Assembly: GCA_007117175.1 (NCBI GenBank)
Contig: SKGZ01000080.1
Span: 1 to 5,376, forward strand
DNA: 5,376 nucleotides
Origin: Bacteriovoracales bacterium
GTDB taxonomy: Bacteria > Bdellovibrionota > Bacteriovoracia > Bacteriovoracales > Bacteriovoracaceae
Direction of reading: 5' to 3'
The notes under the pieces were generated by a model. It searched no databases and was not told the origin of the DNA. It worked only from the letters and a program-made list of their open reading frames with translations. Positions 1 to 5,376 of the stretch are shown here, piece after piece (positions within the stretch are counted from its first letter, which is position 1; each line of letters starts with the position of its first letter). A program made the translations under genes and the position numbers.

Positions 1-1
1 C

Positions 2-604
2 TTTTATGAAAAAGATTACCAATTTAAAACTGGCAACCAACTAGGGATTGAGTTGTGTCAGTATGCAGAAGAAAACGGAGTAAAAGATAAGGTTGAGCAA
101 ATTGAATTTTATGGTCAAGTACGCTGTTTGGGTTATTTGTTTAATCCAATTTGTCTTTTTATTTTGAAAACAGCAAGGGAGAGTTTTTGTATTGTACAAG
201 TGGAGAACACCTATCGTGAAATGATAAGGTATTGGGCTAGCCAGACTGATCATCAAGGACACTTTCATGTAAGGTCTGCTAAGAATTTCTATGTCTCCCC
301 TTTTTCTAGTGTAGAGGGAGAATTTAATTTCACAATTAAAATAAAAGATGATGAATTAAAAATCAATGTTGAAAATTATCAAGGTCAGAAAAAGACATTG
401 GGTGCTTATTATCATGGTGAAACTATTAGGTGGAGTACATCTAAGCTGCTAAAGTACTCCTTGCTCTATCCATTGGTCACTTGGAATATTATTTTTAAAA
501 TACATTGGCATGCACTTATTTTATGGCTCAAAAGAGTTCCTTATTACTCAAAAAGTGAGAATATCAATCTTCAAAGAGGAGTTTCAAGGTGGAAAAAACA
601 TTAA
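2..604 (+). CDS. DUF1365 (COG3496) family protein, 5' end cut by window edge
   Basis: The frame is open from base 2 to the stop at 602-604, giving 200 residues. Family members are usually about 250-270 residues, so some 50-70 N-terminal residues lie outside the window. Family landmarks seen, in fragment numbering: LGYLFNP (43-49, usual form LGYVFNP), ENTY (68-71, usual NNTF), KNFYVSPF (94-101, usual KxFHVSPF) and a C-terminal HWHALILWLK segment (168-177). A TTG at 53 could be read as a start, but the reading continues upstream without a stop and the missing family N-terminus argues for a longer gene. The biochemical role of DUF1365 is not firmly established. It commonly neighbours Cfa-type methyltransferases and COG2907 amine-oxidase-like proteins in lipid-modification clusters, and here it overlaps such a methyltransferase gene by 16 bp. 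A role in acyl-chain modification of membrane lipids is therefore inferred from context. Family assignment is confident; function is not. Confidence 0.9.
   Translation, partial: FYEKDYQFKTGNQLGIELCQYAEENGVKDKVEQIEFYGQVRCLGYLFNPICLFILKTARESFCIVQVENTYREMIRYWASQTDHQGHFHVRSAKNFYVSPFSSVEGEFNFTIKIKDDELKINVENYQGQKKTLGAYYHGETIRWSTSKLLKYSLLYPLVTWNIIFKIHWHALILWLKRVPYYSKSENINLQRGVSRWKKH
575..581 (+). promoter_or_regulatory. Ribosome binding site fixing the GTG start of the Cfa-like gene
   Basis: AGAGGAG lies 7 nt before the GTG at 589, inside the end of the upstream DUF1365 gene. It is a strong Shine-Dalgarno match at good spacing. It supports the non-ATG start and suggests translational coupling of the two genes. 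The first in-frame ATG is far downstream, at 670. Confidence 0.75.
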
Positions 605-1845
605 AACTCAATCAACCCACTTATCTTGATCAGTACTGTTCTAAGTTGGTGCTTGGTCATCTTAAAAATATGAAAAGAGGACAACTGAAAATTAAAATTC
701 CCAATGGTCAGCAGCTTCTTTTTGGCGAAGATAAAGATGAGCTGAGTGCGCAAATTGATATTTTAAATTGGGAATTTTTCAAGAAGTGTCTCTTGTATGG
801 AGATATTGGTTTTGGTGAGTCCTATTGTGAAGGTGATTGGCAGTCTCCTTGCTTGAAAAGTGTGATTTCTTGGTTCATTTTAAATATTGAGGATTCTCCT
901 GTGGGGTCAGGGTCTAAAAAGAAAAAAATAACACTTAATCTTATGAATTTTAAAAATAGAATTTTTCACCTTTTGAGAGCAAATTCAAAAAGTGGAAGTC
1001 GCAAGAATATTTCATATCATTATGATTTAAGTAATGATTTTTTTCAAAAATTCTTGGATTCCTCAATGACTTATTCTTCGGGTTTTTTTAATTCAGCGGA
1101 CTGTACTTTGGAGCAAGCGCAACGAAATAAATACCAAAAGATGGCGGAAAACCTTGAATTAAAAAGGACAGATCACCTGCTTGAAATAGGTTGTGGATGG
1201 GGTGGGTTTTCAATTTATTGTGCCCAAAATTATGGTTGTCGAGTGACCGCCATTACTATTTCTGATCAGCAATTTAATTTTGCTCAAAAAAAGATTGAGC
1301 AGTTGGGCCTAACAGCTCAAATACAGCTACTCAAACAAGACTATAGGACACTGAAGGGGCAATTTGATAAAATCGCTTCCATCGAGATGATGGAGGCATT
1401 AGGAGACGCTTATGTTCCTGTCTTTTTTGAACAGTGCCACCGACTACTTAAAAAGGATGGCTTGTTGAGTTTTCAAGTGATCACTTGCCCCGACCATCGC
1501 TATGATGAATTTAAAAAAGGTGTGGACTGGATTCAAAAGTATATTTTTCCAGGTTCACTTCTTTTGCCTGTTTCTTATCTCCTAGAGCAATCAAAAGAGA
1601 GGGCACAGCTTCATCTTTATCGTTTTCAAGATATGGGAATTCACTATGCAGAAACTTTGCGCCAATGGTATGAAAATTTTAATAACAATAGGGCTTCGGT
1701 CAGAAAACTTGGTTTTGATCTTCAATTTGAACGAATGTGGGAGTATTATCTCAAATACTGTGAAGCTGCATTTTTTATGAGAAATATCAGTGTTGTCCAA
1801 ATGACTTTAACAAAGGCCAATAACTTATCATTAAAAACTATTTAA
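589..1845 (+). CDS. Cfa-type SAM-dependent fatty-acyl-phospholipid methyltransferase
   Basis: This 418-residue protein belongs to the cyclopropane-fatty-acyl-phospholipid synthase family (COG2230). These enzymes transfer a methyl or methylene group from S-adenosylmethionine to double bonds of phospholipid acyl chains at the inner membrane. Residues 1-100 form the N-terminal lipid-binding part, with GDIGFGESYCEGDW at 71-84. The methyltransferase domain begins near SYHYDLSNDFF (142-152). The SAM-binding motif I is LLEIGCGWGG (197-206). IEMMEALG (265-272) carries E269, aligned to E. coli Cfa E239. WIQKYIFPG (314-322) and the C-terminal MWEYYLKYCEAAF (383-395) are also typical. By eye, two residues of the E. 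coli bicarbonate site differ: C139 aligns to S164 (in MTYSSG) and H266 to Q296 (in SFQVIT), while the tyrosine is kept as Y353. This pattern resembles the DUF1365-linked subgroup rather than classical Cfa, so the product may be a methylated or methylene fatty acid rather than a cyclopropane. The start is GTG at 589 with a good ribosome binding site. The gene overlaps DUF1365 by 16 bp and the end of queC by 8 bp. Confidence 0.93.
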   Translation: MEKTLKLNQPTYLDQYCSKLVLGHLKNMKRGQLKIKIPNGQQLLFGEDKDELSAQIDILNWEFFKKCLLYGDIGFGESYCEGDWQSPCLKSVISWFILNIEDSPVGSGSKKKKITLNLMNFKNRIFHLLRANSKSGSRKNISYHYDLSNDFFQKFLDSSMTYSSGFFNSADCTLEQAQRNKYQKMAENLELKRTDHLLEIGCGWGGFSIYCAQNYGCRVTAITISDQQFNFAQKKIEQLGLTAQIQLLKQDYRTLKGQFDKIASIEMMEALGDAYVPVFFEQCHRLLKKDGLLSFQVITCPDHRYDEFKKGVDWIQKYIFPGSLLLPVSYLLEQSKERAQLHLYRFQDMGIHYAETLRQWYENFNNNRASVRKLGFDLQFERMWEYYLKYCEAAFFMRNISVVQMTLTKANNLSLKTI

Positions 1846-2533
1846 ACTGATGACGATAGGAAAAATGAATTCTTGGATACTTTTCAATAAATTCCTTAAT
1901 TGCTGAATTTCTCAGTAGGCAAGCAGGGCAATGACCGCAGCCGTAATTTAAGACACCTTGATAACAGCTAATAGTATTTTCAAAAAGTTCTGGCAGTAGC
2001 TTTAGTTTGTGTGCAAGTTCTAGTGTCTCGAGTTTACTCATATAAATGAGTGGAGTTTGTATTTGAAAATTTGATTGATTGAGATCAATTTTCAAAATCT
2101 TTTCGATCAGATCCATATAATGCCTAGAGCAGTCTCGATAACCTGAATTTGCAATCTCTAACTCCATCACTCCGAGGTAGATTTCCTCGGCACCATGAAG
2201 ATATGCCTTAATGCCAGTTATCATGGCCATTAGACCATTTCGTCCTATCACCATGGTATTTAATTTTTTTCTATCAATTTTTTCTTGGTGGTTAACAAGT
2301 GAATTCTCAGTAATCTTTGTCAATACACTGAGGTCAATGACTTGGTGATCGATCACTTGATCATGACATCTTTTTTTGGCAAGCTGTAATTCTATCCCAT
2401 GTCTTTGTTGATAATTGAAAGAGACTGCTAAAATATTTTTTTTCCCCCATTTTTTGATAGCAACCCCTAGACAGATTGCTGAATCCATTCCACCAGAAAG
2501 TAAGACAATGGCCTTCTTTTTTAATGGTTCCAA
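1838..2533 (-). CDS. queC: QueC, 7-cyano-7-deazaguanine (preQ0) synthase, divergent
   Basis: QueC converts 7-carboxy-7-deazaguanine to preQ0 using ATP and ammonia, a cytoplasmic step of queuosine tRNA modification. The 231-residue length is normal. Visible features are the PP-loop SGGMDS (13-18), which binds ATP, VSFNYQQRH (37-45) matching the family's TFDYGQRH, VIGRN (95-99) in place of the usual VPGRN, SGYRDC (130-135) in place of SGYPDC, TPL (160-162), and the zinc cysteines C190, C199, C202 and C205 in SCYQG and CGHCPAC. The stretch before SGYRDC (ELEIAN) is about two residues longer than the usual ETDF/Y and lacks its aspartate. The start must be TTG at 2533-2531: an in-frame TAA sits two codons upstream and no ATG precedes the PP-loop. 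The gene overlaps the maf-like gene by 13 bp and is probably co-transcribed with it. No other preQ0 pathway gene is visible nearby. Confidence 0.93.
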   Translation of the reverse strand: MEPLKKKAIVLLSGGMDSAICLGVAIKKWGKKNILAVSFNYQQRHGIELQLAKKRCHDQVIDHQVIDLSVLTKITENSLVNHQEKIDRKKLNTMVIGRNGLMAMITGIKAYLHGAEEIYLGVMELEIANSGYRDCSRHYMDLIEKILKIDLNQSNFQIQTPLIYMSKLETLELAHKLKLLPELFENTISCYQGVLNYGCGHCPACLLRNSAIKEFIEKYPRIHFSYRHQFK

Positions 2534-3105
2534 GACTTAACTCCCAGTTGAGCTAAATGCGTGGAGAGTTGTATTAAAGGAAGACCGGTAATAGCACTTT
2601 CATCTTGGCATTCAATCGACTCAAGAAGAGAGATACCATGTTCTTCAAATTTATAGGATCCAGCGCAATCATACGGTCGATCTTTTTCAATATAATGCAG
2701 AATTTCATCTTCAGAGAGTTTTTTCATTTTTAGGTTGACGACAGAGTATGACTCAATCACTTGATCGAGGGAAAAAATACTATAGGCACTGATAAGAGTA
2801 TGTTCTTTACCTTGTAGAGTCTTGAGCTGCTCCAATGCCTTATTACTTGTCTCAGGTTTATGGAGTATTGATCCATCAATGTGGCAAATCTGGTCCGCAC
2901 TTAAGACAATTTGGTTAGGGTGTAGTGTTGAAACAGATTTTCCTTTTTCGTAGGCAAGCTTTTGGGCTAATTCGAATGGATTAAATTGAGAATTCTTGAG
3001 GGAATCTTCTTTAAATGATGGCCGAACAATCTCAAAATCAATATTGAGACGATTTAGGAGTCGAGCTCTATAAAGTGAGGAGCTAGCTAAAATTATTTTT
3101 TTCAT
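2521..3105 (-). CDS. maf: Maf-family nucleotide pyrophosphatase, YceF-like
   Basis: Maf proteins cleave non-canonical or modified nucleoside triphosphates to the monophosphate and pyrophosphate. The E. coli YceF branch prefers 7-methyl-GTP. The 194-residue length equals that of E. coli YceF as I remember it. Family features seen are the N-terminal LASSSLYRARLL (6-17), the SADQIC motif (69-74) with probable catalytic D71, the HKP triplet (82-84), and CAGSYKFEEHGISLLE (147-162) followed by GLPLIQL (174-180). The ADQIC and CAGSYK forms fit YceF better than the classical Maf/YhdE dTTP/UTP branch. The start is ATG at 3105-3103; no clear Shine-Dalgarno is seen before it. It is the first gene of a two-gene minus-strand unit with queC (13-bp overlap) and is divergent from the 556-residue protein gene. 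Older annotations call such proteins septum formation protein Maf; a direct division role is not implied here. Confidence 0.93.
   Translation of the reverse strand: MKKIILASSSLYRARLLNRLNIDFEIVRPSFKEDSLKNSQFNPFELAQKLAYEKGKSVSTLHPNQIVLSADQICHIDGSILHKPETSNKALEQLKTLQGKEHTLISAYSIFSLDQVIESYSVVNLKMKKLSEDEILHYIEKDRPYDCAGSYKFEEHGISLLESIECQDESAITGLPLIQLSTHLAQLGVKSWNH
2541..2545 (-). promoter_or_regulatory. Ribosome binding site for the TTG start of queC
   Basis: On the minus strand GGGAG precedes the TTG codon by 7 nt and lies within the last codons of the maf-like gene. Together with the in-frame stop just upstream, it fixes the unusual TTG start and suggests that queC translation is coupled to that of the preceding gene. 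Confidence 0.7.
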
Positions 3106-3153
3106 CTATTAATCATTGGATACTTTTTTATTTAGAACATCTAGCGGAGGAAA

Positions 3154-3181
3154 ATTCTTCCTTTTTTAGTAAGGAAGTCAA
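3154..3181 (-). promoter_or_regulatory. Candidate promoter for the maf-queC unit
   Basis: On the minus strand TTGACT (3181-3176, five of six matches to the sigma70 -35 box) is followed after 16 bp by AAGAAT (3159-3154, four of six matches to the -10 box). Transcription would start near 3147, leaving a leader of about 40 nt before the maf ATG. The -10 match is weak, so this is tentative. The spacer coincides almost exactly with the inverted repeat at 3157-3177. Confidence 0.35.
3157..3177. repeat. Inverted repeat between divergent genes, possible operator
   Basis: CTTCCTT (3157-3163) and AAGGAAG (3171-3177) are perfect 7-bp arms around a 7-nt centre. The left arm also takes part in a second, imperfect palindrome, GGAGGAAAATTCTTCC (3146-3161), so two alternative pairings are possible. 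No T-tract directly follows the repeat on either strand, and neither divergent gene ends here, so a terminator is unlikely. A protein-binding site is possible but unproven. Confidence 0.4.
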
Positions 3182-3199
3182 TCATTTCTTACTTTGAGT

Positions 3200-3205
3200 T
3201 AAAAT
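3200..3205 (+). promoter_or_regulatory. Candidate -10 box for the 556-residue gene, possible leaderless start
   Basis: TAAAAT (five of six matches to TATAAT) ends 6 nt before the ATG at 3212, so a transcript from it would start at or next to the start codon. No Shine-Dalgarno at usable spacing is seen; TAGG at 3207-3210 is only 1 nt from the ATG. No convincing -35 box lies 16-18 bp upstream, so the call is tentative. Confidence 0.3.
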
Positions 3206-3211
3206 GTAGGT

Positions 3212-4882
3212 ATGTCTAATCTTTGTTATATTGGTAATGGTCGCTCTATCCAAAACAGCTATTCTAAAATTCAAAATAGGAGTCTCACCTTTAAAAAAGT
3301 TGAATTGCATTCATTCTCTGGAAATGAGTTAAATAATATTGACTCTCTTTTCGTTAAGTTAATTGAAGTTAACCCTAAAGTTATCATCATTGATAGTAAT
3401 GTTCTTCCCAAAAATAAAGAAAAGAAAATGGGTGTTTTAAGGTTGCTAAAAGTGCACCCAAGGTTAAAGGGGGTAAGTTTAATTTTAAGATTTGAGAATA
3501 AGCAAGATCGCTTGAAGAACTATGATCTTTTATTAATGGGGATAAGTTATAGTACTTTAAGTGGAGCTGATATTAATGATTTTTTTGCTGAAATTGGCTA
3601 CCTCTTCTTTGAGGTTAAATCACTGGGTTTACAGCATGCTAGTGCCAAAGGACTTAATCTACCATTAAGAGTTTTTCATCCAGTTGCAATCAAAGAATTA
3701 TCTCTTGATGACTTTGTTTGTGCCTCTTGGATTAAAATGAAAGAAAAAGCAATCTACAGTGGAGTTATTTCAGATGAAAGGTGCACCCATATAATTCCAT
3801 TTATGCTAAGAGAGCAAAAGGTAGTAACTCCTTCTGATTTTTATGAGTACTTAAATACAATTTATCCCGTTGATGCTAATGAATCTGCTTTAAAGACAGA
3901 TTCTCTCGACAGACTGAAAGAAATATTTCAATTGCCAACAATTACTTCCAGAAAAGACCGATTGCTAATCATTGAACATGATTTTAAGCATTTCCCTTCT
4001 TATTCCTTAAAATTAGCCTCTGCTGAGATTGCTTTTAGAATGCTTTCATATAATGTAGATCAACTCGAAATGATTAAGAGTTATAAACCTCAGTTAATAT
4101 TAATTAACGTTATGGCTGAGATAGATGAAAACCAGGAAGATATTAATTTTAAAGAAGAGGAGAATCTTTGCTATCAAGCTTTTGAAGAGATGATGAATCA
4201 CTTAATAGAAATAGTTCAAACTGATGCAAACTATAAGCCACAGATCCTTATTTTTGATTGTGCAAAAATGACCTCGCTGGAGTTGAGAGAAAAATTTAAG
4301 TATAAATTTATCGTAAGTAGTGAGCAGAAAATCACATTGAATATTTTGGATCAAATTATTTCTCGTTTTCAGAATTTCTCATCAGAGAAATCAAATGATG
4401 GGATTTATTATTTGCCTTGCTTTGAGACAGCAAATTTATTACTAAGTTTTTATATTAATATTGTATCATTCTCAGAGAGTTTGGTTCAATTTAGCTCTTC
4501 ACTTGAATTTTCTTACATGACAAGAATAGAAATACGTTTCCCTGTGATCATGGACTTATTGATCATTCCTTTTGAGAAAGAACCTGAAAAGCAAGAAGGT
4601 GATGAGAAGCTATACTTAGCATTGGTTCTTAACTTAGATGAAAATGATCGAATGGAAATTAGAAAAATTGTGAATATCCTCATTCCTTTAGATAAAAATC
4701 TTCGCACTCAACACGGTTTTAAAAGTTCAGAGGAGTTGGCAAGAATTCGCGATGATTATATGGAGAGCTTATTGGAGGAAAGGCGTCGACTACAAAAAGA
4801 GCAAATAGAAAAAGCAGAAGAAGAGAAGCGCAAGAAGGAAGAAGAAGAAAAAAAAGCTGAGCAAGAAGAAAATGAGGATTAA
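3212..4882 (+). CDS. Uncharacterised multidomain protein: two receiver-like domains, PilZ-like domain, charged tail
   Basis: I do not recognise a named homologue of this 556-residue protein. There is no signal peptide or membrane segment, so it is probably cytoplasmic. Residues about 1-135 resemble a response-regulator receiver fold: PKVIIIDSNVLP (55-66) matches the beta-3 segment with D61 at the phospho-acceptor position, and GVLRLLKVHPRLKGVSLILRF (74-94) matches the next helix and strand. The acidic pair, the beta-4 Thr/Ser and the beta-5 Lys are not evident, so it may not be a working receiver. Residues about 150-215 look like a small beta-rich domain of the kind found beside HD-GYP domains (DUF3391-like, weak). 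Residues about 248-386 show a second alpha/beta unit with strands RLLIIEHD, PQLILINV and KPQILIFD, where N299 replaces the acceptor Asp. Residues about 400-495 resemble PilZ (FSESLVQF, then NLDENDRMEIRKIVN) but lack the RxxxR motif for cyclic-di-GMP. Residues 507-556 are a Lys/Glu-rich helix. Role inferred: signalling or scaffold. The gene overlaps the RND gene by 4 bp tail to tail. Confidence 0.85.
   Translation: MSNLCYIGNGRSIQNSYSKIQNRSLTFKKVELHSFSGNELNNIDSLFVKLIEVNPKVIIIDSNVLPKNKEKKMGVLRLLKVHPRLKGVSLILRFENKQDRLKNYDLLLMGISYSTLSGADINDFFAEIGYLFFEVKSLGLQHASAKGLNLPLRVFHPVAIKELSLDDFVCASWIKMKEKAIYSGVISDERCTHIIPFMLREQKVVTPSDFYEYLNTIYPVDANESALKTDSLDRLKEIFQLPTITSRKDRLLIIEHDFKHFPSYSLKLASAEIAFRMLSYNVDQLEMIKSYKPQLILINVMAEIDENQEDINFKEEENLCYQAFEEMMNHLIEIVQTDANYKPQILIFDCAKMTSLELREKFKYKFIVSSEQKITLNILDQIISRFQNFSSEKSNDGIYYLPCFETANLLLSFYINIVSFSESLVQFSSSLEFSYMTRIEIRFPVIMDLLIIPFEKEPEKQEGDEKLYLALVLNLDENDRMEIRKIVNILIPLDKNLRTQHGFKSSEELARIRDDYMESLLEERRRLQKEQIEKAEEEKRKKEEEEKKAEQEENED
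4793..4880 (+). other. Purine-rich low-complexity tract encoding a Lys/Glu tail
   Basis: The last roughly 90 coding bases are almost all A and G, including an unbroken 25-nt purine run at 4832-4856. They encode alternating Glu and Lys blocks that would form a charged single helix or coiled coil. Such tracts are prone to replication slippage, so tail length may vary between strains. Confidence 0.7.
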
Positions 4883-5376
4883 CTTTTCTCTTTTAATCTT
4901 TCATAGAGATAATAGAAGCTTGGGATAATAAGCAGCGTGAGTATAGTAGAAACAAAAACTCCACCAATAACTGCTAGCCCCATGGGTATTCTAGTTTCCG
5001 AACCGACCCCAGTTGAAAAGGCTGCAGGCATGGCACCCATAATTGTTGAGATAGAAGTCATTAAAATTGGTCGAAAACGCGTTTGACATGACTCTAACAC
5101 TGCTTGTTTAACACTCAATCCTTTAGCCTTTAGCTGGTTAGCATAATCGACTAAGATAATAGAGTTCTTCTTGACAATTCCCATGAGTAGAATCAATCCG
5201 ATTAATGAGTAAATATTTAATGATTGATTGTAAAGATTAAGTGAGATCACCGCCCCAGTCATACTAAAAGGTAGTGCCAATAAAATAATAATCGGTTGAA
5301 TAAAACTATTAAACTGCGCGGCTAGAATCATATAGGCAATCACCAGTCCTAAAAAGAATACTTGTACAAAGCTCTC
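4879..5376 (-). CDS. RND-family efflux permease (AcrB/MdtC-like), C-terminal part only
   Basis: The frame is open to the right edge and encodes the last 165 residues of a protein that normally has about 1,000-1,050. A GTG at 5343 is not the true start, because the reading continues upstream with the family pattern. RND permeases are inner-membrane proton antiporters that, with a periplasmic adaptor and an outer-membrane channel, export drugs or other small molecules. In fragment numbering, AYMILAAQFNSFIQP (14-28) is the usual family segment. GIVKKNSIILVDYANQ (66-81) carries K70, aligned to AcrB proton-relay K940. RFRPILMTS (100-108) is highly conserved, and FSTGVGSE (120-127) carries T122, aligned to AcrB T978. 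GGVFVSTILTLLIIPSFYYL (138-157) is the last membrane span. The GIVKKN form is closest to MdtC-like HAE1 members. Substrate cannot be told from this part. Adaptor and channel genes, if linked, lie beyond the right edge. Confidence 0.94.
   Translation of the reverse strand, partial: ESFVQVFFLGLVIAYMILAAQFNSFIQPIIILLALPFSMTGAVISLNLYNQSLNIYSLIGLILLMGIVKKNSIILVDYANQLKAKGLSVKQAVLESCQTRFRPILMTSISTIMGAMPAAFSTGVGSETRIPMGLAVIGGVFVSTILTLLIIPSFYYLYERLKEKS

Noticed and set aside
41..268. Minus-strand open frame of 75 codons opposite the DUF1365 gene
   Set aside because: It lies wholly opposite a strongly supported coding region, and its Phe/Leu/Ile-rich product looks like the antisense of AT-rich coding DNA.
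1591..1800. Minus-strand open frame opposite the 3' end of the Cfa-like gene
   Set aside because: The plus-strand frame carries conserved Cfa C-terminal motifs throughout this stretch; the antisense frame has no recognisable feature.
2345..2356. Perfect 12-bp palindrome GTGATCGATCAC next to TGATCA
   Set aside because: It is inside queC and encodes the locally repetitive QVIDHQVID stretch. A coding coincidence is the simplest explanation, with no promoter context nearby.
3157..3177. Inverted repeat considered as an intrinsic terminator
   Set aside because: It sits between two divergent gene starts, no gene ends here, and no T-tract directly follows the stem on either strand.
4513..4707. Minus-strand open frame inside the 556-residue gene
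   Set aside because: It is a Ser/Phe-rich antisense shadow with no sign of an independent gene.
4883..4960. Search for a hairpin terminator after the 556-residue gene
   Set aside because: Only a 4-bp AT-rich pairing around TTTCAT was found, which is too weak to report.
1..5376. Defence island, CRISPR array, insertion sequence, tRNA or other mobile or novel system
   Set aside because: No direct repeat array, transposase or nuclease motif, terminal repeats or tRNA-like cloverleaf were seen. The genes are metabolic, transport or signalling types, and base composition looks uniform by eye.

Overview
The window is low-GC, tightly packed bacterial DNA with no mobile element, RNA gene or CRISPR array that I can see. 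The low GC content, the short or overlapping gene junctions, and a large protein of degenerate receiver-like and PilZ-like domains suggest a Bdellovibrionota-type bacterium, possibly of the Bacteriovorax/Halobacteriovorax group. That placement is inference from style and is not proven by any marker gene here.

Layout. (1) Plus strand, 2-1845: the 3' part of a DUF1365 (COG3496) gene runs with a 16-bp overlap into a Cfa-type S-adenosylmethionine methyltransferase gene. This pair is a known lipid-modification neighbourhood, often with a COG2907 flavin amine-oxidase-like gene, which would lie left of the window if present. (2) Minus strand, 3105-1838: a Maf/YceF-type nucleotide pyrophosphatase gene overlaps queC (7-cyano-7-deazaguanine synthase) by 13 bp, with queC starting at TTG. 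(3) A 106-bp divergent intergenic region (3106-3211) holds a perfect 7-bp inverted repeat and weak candidate promoters. (4) Plus strand, 3212-4882: a 556-residue protein with no recognised name. It looks like receiver-like domain, small beta domain, second receiver-like domain, PilZ-like domain, then a charged helical tail. (5) Minus strand, 5376-4879: the C-terminal 165 residues of an RND efflux permease, cut by the window edge.

How they work together. The first pair probably modifies membrane phospholipid acyl chains. The second pair combines nucleotide house-cleaning with the preQ0 step of the queuosine pathway; a functional link between those two is only a suggestion. The 556-residue protein is probably a non-enzymatic signalling or scaffold protein. 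Both convergent junctions overlap at the stop codons (8 bp and 4 bp), so no intergenic terminators exist there.

I see no clearly new multi-gene system. The items most worth following are the 556-residue protein, the substituted bicarbonate-site residues of the Cfa-like enzyme, and the divergent QueC.
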